A stretch of DNA of 64,000 nucleotides from Corallium rubrum (lineage: Eukaryota > Cnidaria > Anthozoa > Scleralcyonacea > Coralliidae): assembly GCA_964035015.1 (NCBI GenBank), contig OZ036010.1, positions 8,580,173-8,644,172 on the forward strand, read 5' to 3'. The notes beneath the pieces are model-generated. The model was not told where the DNA came from and did not search any database. It worked only from the letters and a program-made list of their open reading frames with translations. Positions 18,969 to 31,702 of this stretch are shown piece by piece. Position 1 is the first letter of the stretch. Each line of letters begins with the position of its first letter. Both the position numbers and the translations under genes were made by a program.

Positions 18969-21900
18969 GTAGAATATATACATTTTAAGACCAAACCGGG
19001 AGCAGTTGCGAAAAATGCAACTACACAGGCCCTCCGGCAGGAATTGAACCCACGACCTTGCGATTCTAGTGCAATGCTCTGACCACTGAGCCACGGAGGC
19101 CGTTGCCGAGAGCTCGATCGCGAGTTCTGTATATATAATAAGGTGGTAATGCCAGGAGAGAATTGGGTATATTATAAATGATATTGGGCATTTCACTCGA
19201 TTACACAGCATGTTCTAAGGATTTAGGGTGAAGGAAAATTCGAGTGTAGAATATATACATTTTAAGACCAAACCGGGAGCAGTTGCGAAAAATGCAACTA
19301 CACAGGCCCTCCGGCAGGAATTGAACCCACGACCTTGCGATTCTAGTGCAATGCTCTGACCACTGAGCCACGGAGGCCGTTGCCGAGAGCTCGATCGCGA
19401 GTTCTGTATATATAATAAGGTGGTAATGCCAGGAGAGAATTGGGTATATTATAAATGATATTGGGCATTTCACTCGATTACACAGCATGTTCTAAGGATT
19501 TAGGGTGAAGGAAAATTCGAGTGTAGAATATATACATTTTAAGACCAAACCGGGAGCAGTTGCGAAAAATGCAACTACACAGGCCCTCCGGCAGGAATTG
19601 AACCCACGACCTTGCGATTCTAGTGCAATGCTCTGACCACTGAGCCACGGAGGCCGTTGCCGAGAGCTCGATCGCGAGTTCTGTATATATAATAAGGTGG
19701 TAATGCCAGGAGAGAATTGGGTATATTATAAATGATATTGGGCATTTCACTCGATTACACAGCATGTTCTAAGGATTTAGGGTGAAGGAAAATTCGAGTG
19801 TAGAATATATACATTTTAAGACCAAACCGGGAGCAGTTGCGAAAAATGCAACTACACAGGCCCTCCGGCAGGAATTGAACCCACGACCTTGCGATTCTAG
19901 TGCAATGCTCTGACCACTGAGCCACGGAGGCCGTTGCCGAGAGCTCGATCGCGAGTTCTGTATATATAATAAGGTGGTAATGCCAGGAGAGAATTGGGTA
20001 TATTATAAATGATATTGGGCATTTCACTCGATTACACAGCATGTTCTAAGGATTTAGGGTGAAGGAAAATTCGAGTGTAGAATATATACATTTTAAGACC
20101 AAACCGGGAGCAGTTGCGAAAAATGCAACTACACAGGCCCTCCGGCAGGAATTGAACCCACGACCTTGCGATTCTAGTGCAATGCTCTGACCACTGAGCC
20201 ACGGAGGCCGTTGCCGAGAGCTCGATCGCGAGTTCTGTATATATAATAAGGTGGTAATGCCAGGAGAGAATTGGGTATATTATAAATGATATTGGGCATT
20301 TCACTCGATTACACAGCATGTTCTAAGGATTTAGGGTGAAGGAAAATTCGAGTGTAGAATATATACATTTTAAGACCAAACCGGGAGCAGTTGCGAAAAA
20401 TGCAACTACACAGGCCCTCCGGCAGGAATTGAACCCACGACCTTGCGATTCTAGTGCAATGCTCTGACCACTGAGCCACGGAGGCCGTTGCCGAGAGCTC
20501 GATCGCGAGTTCTGTATATATAATAAGGTGGTAATGCCAGGAGAGAATTGGGTATATTATAAATGATATTGGGCATTTCACTCGATTACACAGCATGTTC
20601 TAAGGATTTAGGGTGAAGGAAAATTCGAGTGTAGAATATATACATTTTAAGACCAAACCGGGAGCAGTTGCGAAAAATGCAACTACACAGGCCCTCCGGC
20701 AGGAATTGAACCCACGACCTTGCGATTCTAGTGCAATGCTCTGACCACTGAGCCACGGAGGCCGTTGCCGAGAGCTCGATCGCGAGTTCTGTATATATAA
20801 TAAGGTGGTAATGCCAGGAGAGAATTGGGTATATTATAAATGATATTGGGCATTTCACTCGATTACACAGCATGTTCTAAGGATTTAGGGTGAAGGAAAA
20901 TTCGAGTGTAGAATATATACATTTTAAGACCAAACCGGGAGCAGTTGCGAAAAATGCAACTACACAGGCCCTCCGGCAGGAATTGAACCCACGACCTTGC
21001 GATTCTAGTGCAATGCTCTGACCACTGAGCCACGGAGGCCGTTGCCGAGAGCTCGATCGCGAGTTCTGTATATATAATAAGGTGGTAATGCCAGGAGAGA
21101 ATTGGGTATATTATAAATGATATTGGGCATTTCACTCGATTACACAGCATGTTCTAAGGATTTAGGGTGAAGGAAAATTCGAGTGTAGAATATATACATT
21201 TTAAGACCAAACCGGGAGCAGTTGCGAAAAATGCAACTACACAGGCCCTCCGGCAGGAATTGAACCCACGACCTTGCGATTCTAGTGCAATGCTCTGACC
21301 ACTGAGCCACGGAGGCCGTTGCCGAGAGCTTGATCGCGAGTTCTGTATATATAATAAGGTGGTAATGCCAGGAGAGAATTGGGTATATTATAAATGATAT
21401 TGGGCATTTCACTCGATTACACAGCATGTTCTAAGGATTTAGGGTGAAGGAAAATTCGAGTGTAGAATATATACATTTTAAGACCAAACCGGGAGCAGTT
21501 GCGAAAAATGCAACTACACAGGCCCTCCGGCAGGAATTGAACCCACGACCTTGCGATTCTAGTGCAATGCTCTGACCACTGAGCCACGGAGGCCGTTGCC
21601 GAGAGCTCGATCGCGAGTTCTGTATATATAATAAGGTGGTAATGCCAGGAGAGAATTGGGTATATTATAAATGATATTGGGCATTTCACTCGATTACACA
21701 GCATGTTCTAAGGATTTAGGGTGAAGGAAAATTCGAGTGTAGAATATATACATTTTAAGACCAAACCGGGAGCAGTTGCGAAAAATGCAACTACACAGGC
21801 CCTCCGGCAGGAATTGAACCCACGACCTTGCGATTCTAGTGCAATGCTCTGACCACTGAGCCACGGAGGCCGTTGCCGAGAGCTCGATCGCGAGTTCTGT

Positions 21901-24900
21901 ATATATAATAAGGTGGTAATGCCAGGAGAGAATTGGGTATATTATAAATGATATTGGGCATTTCACTCGATTACACAGCATGTTCTAAGGATTTAGGGTG
22001 AAGGAAAATTCGAGTGTAGAATATATACATTTTAAGACCAAACCGGGAGCAGTTGCGAAAAATGCAACTACACAGGCCCTCCGGCAGGAATTGAACCCAC
22101 GACCTTGCGATTCTAGTGCAATGCTCTGACCACTGAGCCACGGAGGCCGTTGCCGAGAGCTCGATCGCGAGTTCTGTATATATAATAAGGTGGTAATGCC
22201 AGGAGAGAATTGGGTATATTATAAATGATATTGGGCATTTCACTCGATTACACAGCATGTTCTAAGGATTTAGGGTGAAGGAAAATTCGAGTGTAGAATA
22301 TATACATTTTAAGACCAAACCGGGAGCAGTTGCGAAAAATGCAACTACACAGGCCCTCCGGCAGGAATTGAACCCACGACCTTGCGATTCTAGTGCAATG
22401 CTCTGACCACTGAGCCACGGAGGCCGTTGCCGAGAGCTTGATCGCGAGTTCTGTATATATAATAAGGTGGTAATGCCAGGAGAGAATTGGGTATATTATA
22501 AATGATATTGGGCATTTCACTCGATTACACAGCATGTTCTAAGGATTTAGGGTGAAGGAAAATTCGAGTGTAGAATATATACATTTTAAGACCAAACCGG
22601 AGCAGTTGCGAAAAATGCAACTACACAGGCCCTCCGGCAGGAATTGAACCCACGACCTTGCGATTCTAGTGCAATGCTCTGACCACTGAGCCACGGAGGC
22701 CGTTGCCGAGAGCTTGATCGCGAGTTCTGTATATATAATAAGGTGGTAATGCCAGGAGAGAATTGGGTATATTATAAATGATATTGGGCATTTCACTCGA
22801 TTACACAGCATGTTCTAAGGATTTAGGGTGAAGGAAAATTCGAGTGTAGAATATATACATTTTAAGACCAAACCGGGAGCAGTTGCGAAAAATGCAACTA
22901 CACAGGCCCTCCGGCAGGAATTGAACCCACGACCTTGCGATTCTAGTGCAATGCTCTGACCACTGAGCCACGGAGGCCGTTGCCGAGAGCTTGATCGCGA
23001 GTTCTGTATATATAATAAGGTGGTAATGCCAGGAGAGAATTGGGTATATTATAAATGATATTGGGCATTTCACTCGATTACACAGCATGTTCTAAGGATT
23101 TAGGGTGAAGGAAAATTCGAGTGTAGAATATATACATTTTAAGACCAAACCGGGAGCAGTTGCGAAAAATGCAACTACACAGGCCCTCCGGCAGGAATTG
23201 AACCCACGACCTTGCGATTCTAGTGCAATGCTCTGACCACTGAGCCACGGAGGCCGTTGCCGAGAGCTCGATCGCGAGTTCTGTATATATAATAAGGTGG
23301 TAATGCCAGGAGAGAATTGGGTATATTATAAATGATATTGGGCATTTCACTCGATTACACAGCATGTTCTAAGGATTTAGGTGAAGGAAAATTCGAGTGT
23401 AGAATATATACATTTTAAGACCAAACCGGGAGCAGTTGCGAAAAATGCAACTACACAGGCCCTCCGGCAGGAATTGAACCCACGACCTTGCGATTCTAGT
23501 GCAATGCTCTGACCACTGAGCCACGGAGGCCGTTGCCGAGAGCTCGATCGCGAGTTCTGTATATATAATAAGGTGGTAATGCCAGGAGAGAATTGGGTAT
23601 ATTATAAATGATATTGGGCATTTCACTCGATTACACAGCATGTTCTAAGGATTTAGGGTGAAGGAAAATTCGAGTGTAGAATATATACATTTTAAGACCA
23701 AACCGGGAGCAGTTGCGAAAAATGCAACTACACAGGCCCTCCGGCAGGAATTGAACCCACGACCTTGCGATTCTAGTGCAATGCTCTGACCACTGAGCCA
23801 CGGAGGCCGTTGCCGAGAGCTTGATCGCGAGTTCTGTATATATAATAAGGTGGTAATGCCAGGAGAGAATTGGGTATATTATAAATGATATTGGGCATTT
23901 CACTCGATTACACAGCATGTTCTAAGGATTTAGGGTGAAGGAAAATTCGAGTGTAGAATATATACATTTTAAGACCAAACCGGGAGCAGTTGCGAAAAAT
24001 GCAACTACACAGGCCCTCCGGCAGGAATTGAACCCACGACCTTGCGATTCTAGTGCAATGCTCTGACCACTGAGCCACGGAGGCCGTTGCCGAGAGCTTG
24101 ATCGCGAGTTCTGTATATATAATAAGGTGGTAATGCCAGGAGAGAATTGGGTATATTATAAATGATATTGGGCATTTCACTCGATTACACAGCATGTTCT
24201 AAGGATTTAGGGTGAAGGAAAATTCGAGTGTAGAATATATACATTTTAAGACCAAACCGGGAGCAGTTGCGAAAAATGCAACTACACAGGCCCTCCGGCA
24301 GGAATTGAACCCACGACCTTGCGATTCTAGTGCAATGCTCTGACCACTGAGCCACGGAGGCCGTTGCCGAGAGCTTGATCGCGAGTTCTGTATATATAAT
24401 AAGGTGGTAATGCCAGGAGAGAATTGGGTATATTATAAATGATATTGGGCATTTCACTCGATTACACAGCATGTTCTAAGGATTTAGGGTGAAGGAAAAT
24501 TCGAGTGTAGAATATATACATTTTAAGACCAAACCGGGAGCAGTTGCGAAAAATGCAACTACACAGGCCCTCCGGCAGGAATTGAACCCACGACCTTGCG
24601 ATTCTAGTGCAATGCTCTGACCACTGAGCCACGGAGGCTGTTGCCGAGAGCTCGATCGCGAGTTCTGTATATATAATAAGGTGGTAATGCCAGGAGAGAA
24701 TTGGGTATATTATAAATGATATTGGGCATTTCACTCGATTACACAGCATGTTCTAAGGATTTAGGGTGAAGGAAAATTCGAGTGTAGAATATATACATTT
24801 TAAGACCAAACCGGGAGCAGTTGTGAAAAATGCAACTACACAGGCCCTCCGGCAGGAATTGAACCCACGACCTTGCGATTCTAGTGCAATGCTCTGACCA

Positions 24901-25113
24901 CTGAGCCACGGAGGCCGTTGCCGAGAGCTCGATCGCGAGTTCTGTATATATAATAAGGTGGTAATGCCAGGAGAGAATTGGGTATATTATAAATGATATT
25001 GGGCATTTCACTCGATTACACAGCATGTTCTAAGGATTTAGGGTGAAGGAAAATTCGAGTGTAGAATATATACATTTTAAGACCAAACCGGGAGCAGTTG
25101 CGAAAAATGCAAC
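18969..25113 (-). repeat. 277-bp satellite array with tRNA-like genes, minus-oriented half
   Basis: Twenty-two head-to-tail units, nearly all 277 bp (two are 276 through single-G losses near 22595 and 23380), about 99% or more identical. Each carries one tRNA-like gene on the minus strand; left ends are at 19030, 19307, 19584, 19861, 20138, 20415, 20692, 20969, 21246, 21523, 21800, 22077, 22354, 22630, 22907, 23184, 23460, 23737, 24014, 24291, 24568 and 24845. The commonest variant is GAGCTCGATCG versus GAGCTTGATCG just upstream of the tRNA-like gene, shared by seven units. A frame of about 95 codons spans each unit only because no stop occurs; it is not a protein gene. Confidence 0.95.
19030..19100 (-). 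tRNA. tRNA-like gene (anticodon position AGA), representative of minus-strand copies
   Basis: The 71-nt cloverleaf has acceptor GCCTCCG/CGGAGGG, D-arm GCTC...GAGC, anticodon stem TTGCA/CGCAA (last pair A-C) with loop CTAGAAT, a 4-nt variable loop, and T-arm GTGGG-TTCAATT-CCTGC. The A box (TGGCTCAGTGG) and B box (GGTTCAATTCC) match pol III consensus. TATATATA lies about 30 nt upstream, and a TTTTT run in a GTTGC...GCAAC hairpin lies shortly downstream as a possible terminator. The loop gives anticodon AGA (Ser), but true tRNA-Ser has a long variable arm, which is absent, and G1 faces G72. A tRNA-derived repeat or pseudo-tRNA is more likely than a working decoder. Confidence 0.65.
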
Positions 25114-25161
25114 GCAAAAACGCAAGGTCGTGGGTTCAATTCCTGCCGGAGGGCCTGTGTA
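25114..25161. repeat. axis of the tRNA-array palindrome
   Basis: The minus-oriented array stops at GTTGCGAAAAATGCAAC and the plus-oriented one resumes inside a tRNA-like gene (GCAAGGTCGTGGG...), after a few foreign bases (GCAAAAA). The 48-nt spacer therefore holds a 5'-truncated tRNA-like gene with only the T-arm and acceptor 3' half. Confidence 0.85.
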
Positions 25162-28100
25162 GTTGCATTTTTCGCAACTGCTCCCGGTTTGGTCTTAAAA
25201 TGTATATATTCTACACTCGAATTTTCCTTCACCCTAAATCCTTAGAACATGCTGTGTAATCGAGTGAAATGCCCAATATCATTTATAATATACCCAATTC
25301 TCTCCTGGCATTACCACCTTATTATATATACAGAACTCGCGATCGAGCTCTCGGCAACGGCCTCCGTGGCTCAGTGGTCAGAGCATTGCACTAGAATCGC
25401 AAGGTCGTGGGTTCAATTCCTGCCGGAGGGCCTGTGTAGTTGCATTTTTCGCAACTGCTCCCGGTTTGGTCTTAAAATGTATATATTCTACACTCGAATT
25501 TTCCTTCACCCTAAATCCTTAGAACATGCTGTGTAATCGAGTGAAATGCCCAATATCATTTATAATATACCCAATTCTCTCCTGGCATTACCACCTTATT
25601 ATATATACAGAACTCGCGATCGAGCTCTCGGCAACGGCCTCCGTGGCTCAGTGGTCAGAGCATTGCACTAGAATCGCAAGGTCGTGGGTTCACTTCCTGC
25701 CGGAGGGCCTGTGTAGTTGCATTTTTCGCAACTGCTCCCGGTTTGGTCTTAAAATGTATATATTCTACACTCGAATTTTCCTTCACCCTAAATCCTTAGA
25801 ACATGCTGTGTAATCGAGTGAAATGCCCAATATCATTTATAATATACCCAATTCTCTCCTGGCATTACCACCTTATTATATATACAGAACTCGCGATCGA
25901 GCTCTCGGCAACGGCCTCCGTGGCTCAGTGGTCAGAGCATTGCACTAGAATCGCAAGGTCGTGGGTTCAATTCCTGCCGGAGGGCCTGTGTAGTTGCATT
26001 TTTCGCAACTGCTCCCGGTTTGGTCTTAAAATGTATATATTCTACACTCGAATTTTCCTTCACCCTAAATCCTTAGAACATGCTGTGTAATCGAGTGAAA
26101 TGCCCAATATCATTTATAATATACCCAATTCTCTCCTGGCATTACCACCTTATTATATATACAGAACTCGCGATCGAGCTCTCGGCAACGGCCTCCGTGG
26201 CTCAGTGGTCAGAGCATTGCACTAGAATCGCAAGGTCGTGGGTTCAATTCCTGCCGGAGGGCCTGTGTAGTTGCATTTTTCGCAACTGCTCCCGGTTTGG
26301 TCTTAAAATGTATATATTCTACACTCGAATTTTCCTTCACCCTAAATCCTTAGAACATGCTGTGTAATCGAGTGAAATGCCCAATATCATTTATAATATA
26401 CCCAATTCTCTCCTGGCATTACCACCTTATTATATATACAGAACTCGCGATCGAGCTCTCGGCAACGGCCTCCGTGGCTCAGTGGTCAGAGCATTGCACT
26501 AGAATCGCAAGGTCGTGGGTTCAATTCCTGCCGGAGGGCCTGTGTAGTTGCATTTTTCGCAACTGCTCCCGGTTTGGTCTTAAAATGTATATATTCTACA
26601 CTCGAATTTTCCTTCACCCTAAATCCTTAGAACATGCTGTGTAATCGAGTGAAATGCCCAATATCATTTATAATATACCCAATTCTCTCCTGGCATTACC
26701 ACCTTATTATATATACAGAACTCGCGATCGAGCTCTCGGCAACGGCCTCCGTGGCTCAGTGGTCAGAGCATTGCACTAGAATCGCAAGGTCGTGGGTTCA
26801 ATTCCTGCCGGAGGGCCTGTGTAGTTGCATTTTTCGCAACTGCTCCCGGTTTGGTCTTAAAATGTATATATTCTACACTCGAATTTTCCTTCACCCTAAA
26901 TCCTTAGAACATGCTGTGTAATCGAGTGAAATGCCCAATATCATTTATAATATACCCAATTCTCTCCTGGCATTACCACCTTATTATATATACAGAACTC
27001 GCGATCGAGCTCTCGGCAACGGCCTCCGTGGCTCAGTGGTCAGAGCATTGCACTAGAATCGCAAGGTCGTGGGTTCACCCTGCCGGAGGGCCTGTGTAGT
27101 TGCATTTTTCGCAACTGCTCCCGGTTTGGTCTTAAAATGTATATATTCTACACTCGAATTTTCCTTCACCCTAAATCCTTAGAACATGCTGTGTAATCGA
27201 GTGAAATGCCCAATATCATTTATAATATACCCAATTCTCTCCTGGCATTACCACCTTATTATATATACAGAACTCGCGATCGAGCTCTCGGCAACGGCCT
27301 CCGTGGCTCAGTGGTCAGAGCATTGCACTAGAATCGCAAGGTCGTGGGTTCAATTCCTGCCGGAGGGCCTGTGTAGTTGCATTTTTCGCAACTGCTCCCG
27401 GTTTGGTCTTAAAATGTATATATTCTACACTCGAATTTTCCTTCACCCTAAATCCTTAGAACATGCTGTGTAATCGAGTGAAATGCCCAATATCATTTAT
27501 AATATACCCAATTCTCTCCTGGCATTACCACCTTATTATATATACAGAACTCGCGATCGAGCTCTCGGCAACGGCCTCCGTGGCTCAGTGGTCAGAGCAT
27601 TGCACTAGAATCGCAAGGTCGTGGGTTCAATTCCTGCCGGAGGGCCTGTGTAGTTGCATTTTTCGCAACTGCTCCCGGTTTGGTCTTAAAATGTATATAT
27701 TCTACACTCGAATTTTCCTTCACCCTAAATCCTTAGAACATGCTGTGTAATCGAGTGAAATGCCCAATATCATTTATAATATACCCAATTCTCTCCTGGC
27801 ATTACCACCTTATTATATATACAGAACTCGCGATCGAGCTCTCGGCAACGGCCTCCGTGGCTCAGTGGTCAGAGCATTGCACTAGAATCGCAAGGTCGTG
27901 GGTTCAATTCCTGCCGGAGGGCCTGTGTAGTTGCATTTTTCGCAACTGCTCCCGGTTTGGTCTTAAAATGTATATATTCTACACTCGAATTTTCCTTCAC
28001 CCTAAATCCTTAGAACATGCTGTGTAATCGAGTGAAATGCCCAATATCATTTATAATATACCCAATTCTCTCCTGGCATTACCACCTTATTATATATACA

Positions 28101-29716
28101 GAACTCGCGATCGAGCTCTCGGCAACGGCCTCCGTGGCTCAGTGGTCAGAGCATTGCACTAGAATCGCAAGGTCGTGGGTTCAATTCCTGCCGGAGGGCC
28201 TGTGTAGTTGCATTTTTCGCAACTGCTCCCGGTTTGGTCTTAAAATGTATATATTCTACACTCGAATTTTCCTTCACCCTAAATCCTTAGAACATGCTGT
28301 GTAATCGAGTGAAATGCCCAATATCATTTATAATATACCCAATTCTCTCCTGGCATTACCACCTTATTATATATACAGAACTCGCGATCGAGCTCTCGGC
28401 AACGGCCTCCGTGGCTCAGTGGTCAGAGCATTGCACTAGAATCGCAAGGTCGTGGGTTCACCCTGCCGGAGGGCCTGTGTAGTTGCATTTTTCGCAACTG
28501 CTCCCGGTTTGGTCTTAAAATGTATATATTCTACACTCGAATTTTCCTTCACCCTAAATCCTTAGAACATGCTGTGTAATCGAGTGAAATGCCCAATATC
28601 ATTTATAATATACCCAATTCTCTCCTGGCATTACCACCTTATTATATATACAGAACTCGCGATCGAGCTCTCGGCAACGGCCTCCGTGGCTCAGTGGTCA
28701 GAGCATTGCACTAGAATCGCAAGGTCGTGGGTTCAATTCCTGCCGGAGGGCCTGTGTAGTTGCATTTTTCGCAACTGCTCCCGGTTTGGTCTTAAAATGT
28801 ATATATTCTACACTCGAATTTTCCTTCACCCTAAATCCTTAGAACATGCTGTGTAATCGAGTGAAATGCCCAATATCATTTATAATATACCCAATTCTCT
28901 CCTGGCATTACCACCTTATTATATATACAGAACTCGCGATCGAGCTCTCGGCAACGGCCTCCGTGGCTCAGTGGTCAGAGCATTGCACTAGAATCGCAAG
29001 GTCGTGGGTTCAATTCCTGCCGGAGGGCCTGTGTAGTTGCATTTTTCGCAACTGCTCCCGGTTTGGTCTTAAAATGTATATATTCTACACTCGAATTTTC
29101 CTTCACCCTAAATCCTTAGAACATGCTGTGTAATCGAGTGAAATGCCCAATATCATTTATAATATACCCAATTCTCTCCTGGCATTACCACCTTATTATA
29201 TATACAGAACTCGCGATCGAGCTCTCGGCAACGGCCTCCGTGGCTCAGTGGTCAGAGCATTGCACTAGAATCGCAAGGTCGTGGGTTCAATTCCTGCCGG
29301 AGGGCCTGTGTAGTTGCATTTTTCGCAACTGCTCCCGGTTTGGTCTTAAAATGTATATATTCTACACTCGAATTTTCCTTCACCCTAAATCCTTAGAACA
29401 TGCTGTGTAATCGAGTGAAATGCCCAATATCATTTATAATATACCCAATTCTCTCCTGGCATTACCACCTTATTATATATACAGAACTCGCGATCGAGCT
29501 CTCGGCAACGGCCTCCGTGGCTCAGTGGTCAGAGCATTGCACTAGAATCGCAAGGTCGTGGGTTCAATTCCTGCCGGAGGGCCTGTGTAGTTGCATTTTT
29601 CGCAACTGCTCCCGGTTTGGTCTTAAAATGTATATATTCTACACTCGAATTTTCCTTCACCCTAAATCCTTAGAACATGCTGTGTAATCGAGTGAAATGC
29701 CCAATATCATTTATAA
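25162..29716 (+). repeat. 277-bp satellite array with tRNA-like genes, plus-oriented half
   Basis: Sixteen complete tRNA-like genes on the plus strand start at 25360, 25637, 25914, 26191, 26468, 26745, 27022, 27297, 27574, 27851, 28128, 28405, 28680, 28957, 29234 and 29511. The copies at 27022 and 28405 share an identical 2-nt loss in the T-loop (GGTTCACCCTGCC), which destroys the B box; they are five units apart, so part of the array was duplicated as a block. The array ends at ATTTATAATAT, mid-unit, against the right flanking repeat. Confidence 0.95.
25360..25430 (+). tRNA. tRNA-like gene (anticodon position AGA), representative of plus-strand copies
   Basis: Same 71-nt sequence as the minus-strand copies, in a unit of identical layout. 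It is the first complete copy right of the axis. The copy at 25637 has one T-loop substitution (TTCACTTCC). Confidence 0.65.
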
Positions 29717-29732
29717 TATTCACGATATTAGT
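29717..29732 (+). repeat. 16-bp direct repeat flanking the tRNA array, right
   Basis: TATTCACGATATTAGT, identical to 18953-18968; consistent with a target-site duplication. Confidence 0.75.
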
Positions 29733-30727
29733 TAGCATTGACTATTAGCTATACTATAGCCTATACATTTAGCAAAAGTTTGAGTTTTCTATTGTTGCTA
29801 CCGAGCGTAGCGAGGCAACCAGTCCTTTCTCGGACGTATTTATCTTTCCAGGCAGAATCTCGATTTTGTGAGTATTTTTTCAAGATGTTGGCGAGTTTGT
29901 ACACCACTTGAGCGATGAGATCCAGAAAAAACAAGAAGAACCGGAAAAAACGAGATAAAAAAGGCTAATGTCTGCGCAGTCAGCGTACTCATTTCATGCC
30001 AAGTTCGAACAATATCAAGCCGCATATCCTCAACTGATTCACTGGCCTGAGGGAAACAGTGTTCCTTATGAATGCAGGAACGAATGTTTCAAAATATTGA
30101 ATGGACTTTGAACTTTCAGTAGTTGCGCACAACCACACTATCGATTTGTACAGCGTGACCAGCAGGAAAACAAAATGAGACTTTGACACCAACCTCGTCC
30201 CCAGGGCATTTTGCCTGACAACCAGAATTTTGGGGTGTTTTGGCAAGAAAATTTATGCGGTCTTTGTGTTTCGTTTTTGTATACGTATACATGAATAATA
30301 AATAAGAAATATTTAACGCTCTGCCGAGTCACTCTTGTGAACCTTTATCATAAATGCAACTGGCTAGCATTATTCATCATGATACCCCCCACGATTATCC
30401 AGGATACATTTAAATGTCGGGAAGAAACATATATCTAATGTTCTTCTTGACTTTAACCAAAGCTATCGTTACAATTCTTTGGATGAACTTCGCAGAGTGG
30501 ATTTATTGCAATTCATATTTTGATGAATAAATTACACTGTATCTGAATTAATCAAGTTTTTAAACCGGCCAATCCGATTATAGAATCGACCAGCCGATGC
30601 CAGGGCCATTTTCGCCGACCTCCCAACGTGGAGGCAAAATGCCCTGGGGACGAGGTTGACTTTGACACTTGATTTTTAACAACACTTATTTGCTGGTCAT
30701 TGTTTAGAGTAATATAACATTTCATAC
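29733..30727. other. dispersed-repeat stretch, no gene recognised
   Basis: Contains GCTACCGAGCGTAGCGAGGC (a hairpin tip also seen at 61552) and two inverted fragments sharing ACCTCGTCCCCAGGGCATTT (30190-30215, mirrored at 30640-30660). The next exon of the PWWP gene should lie in or beyond this stretch but was not found. Confidence 0.5.
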
Positions 30728-30801
30728 GTTTCAAGTGTGCCATAAAAAAATATTGGGAGCTTGTTTTTTGGAATCATTTTTCCAGGTGTCACCTCATCAA
30801 T
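30728..30801 (-). CDS. HDGF/LEDGF-type PWWP protein, exon with second half of PWWP core
   Basis: A 74-nt exon between acceptor CTTGTTTCAG and donor GTATGA encodes IDEVTPGKMIPKNKLPIFFY then GTLET. HDGF-family proteins continue WPARIDE...PIFFFGTHET at this point, so the match is specific to that family. PWWP modules bind methylated H3K36 nucleosomes; HDGF/LEDGF proteins act on chromatin in the nucleus. The phase matches the exon at 31144-31193. Confidence 0.8.
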
Positions 30802-31143
30802 CTGAAACAAGAAAAAGACTGAATGAGTCATTGCCACCCAAGATGTCTGAGCATTCTCTCTTTGATGAGTATCATCCGATTTAGTGAATTTACTTACGAT
30901 ATTTCCGACAACAATATTTGGTAATATTACACTCGTGAGTCATCCGATCAAAATCACTCGTGTATTAAAACTGGCCATGACACGATGACTCAGCATTTCA
31001 AAATCAAGTTGTCGGAGATATCGTCAGCGAGTTTTATACCAAATCATATACGTTTTACTGAAAGCAAGTTGAGAAAGGAAATTCACCAAATCACATACGT
31101 TCACGTAAATCACAATAAAAAAGCCAACAAACAAGCAACTTAC

Positions 31144-31193
31144 TCTGGCTGGCCAGTGAGGATATCCTTTCATTTTAGCCCAAACCAGGTCTC
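31144..31193 (-). CDS. HDGF/LEDGF-type PWWP protein, exon with PHWP signature
   Basis: A 50-nt exon between acceptor CTTTTCTTCCAG and donor GTAAGT encodes [17 protein letters not shown], the first strands and the P-x-W-P motif of a PWWP domain. It ends on a complete codon and joins in frame to the exon at 30728-30801. It begins with two bases of a Gly codon, so the upstream exon must end in G. Confidence 0.85.
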
Positions 31194-31702
31194 CTGGAAG
31201 AAAAGACATTTCCAGAGAAATGAGAGAATGTTCTTTCCACAGAGTTGTTCCTGTCTGAACTGCAAAAGTAGTTATCGACGTTTCGAGCTAAGGTCCTTTG
31301 TCATGGAAAATGTTCTACTAAAATGTTCTCCATGGGCCTTTGCTCGAAATGTTGAGAACTGCTTTTGTATCTTATAGGCTTGCAGTTATTAAAATGTTAT
31401 TGTCTATGTTATTGTCCAGGTTTATGCAAGAATAATTAACTCTGTGAGTAACACTTTGTACCAACAGAATATTTAATGAGGCAGCACCTCTTTGAATGGT
31501 AATGGGGAGAGGAGCTTATCTACAGTGTGTATAAAAAAAAAGGCTAGTCTTTGAAATTTAAATAAGATATAACCTATTGTAGTAATTTGACAGTTCTATA
31601 CTTCTATTCATTGAGGATCATTATAGAAAATTGCGTGTAGTCTGTGCATCATCGAGAGGTGGACTCGTGAAATTGAGAAAGAAAAAAAACTCGGCTTAAA
31701 CC

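Noticed and set aside
18894..29687. Repeated 95-aa reading frames (MLCNRVKCPISF...) in every array unit
   Set aside because: They run straight through the tRNA-like gene, are identical because the DNA is tandemly repeated, and shift or truncate with single-base indels without compensation. Not protein genes.
18969..29716. CRISPR-like regular repeats
   Set aside because: The unit is 277 bp with no unique spacers, contains pol III boxes and lies in eukaryotic DNA.
18953..29732. A true tRNA-Ser gene cluster
   Set aside because: The anticodon position would be AGA, but the class II variable arm is missing and two stem positions mismatch, so tRNA-like is the safer call.
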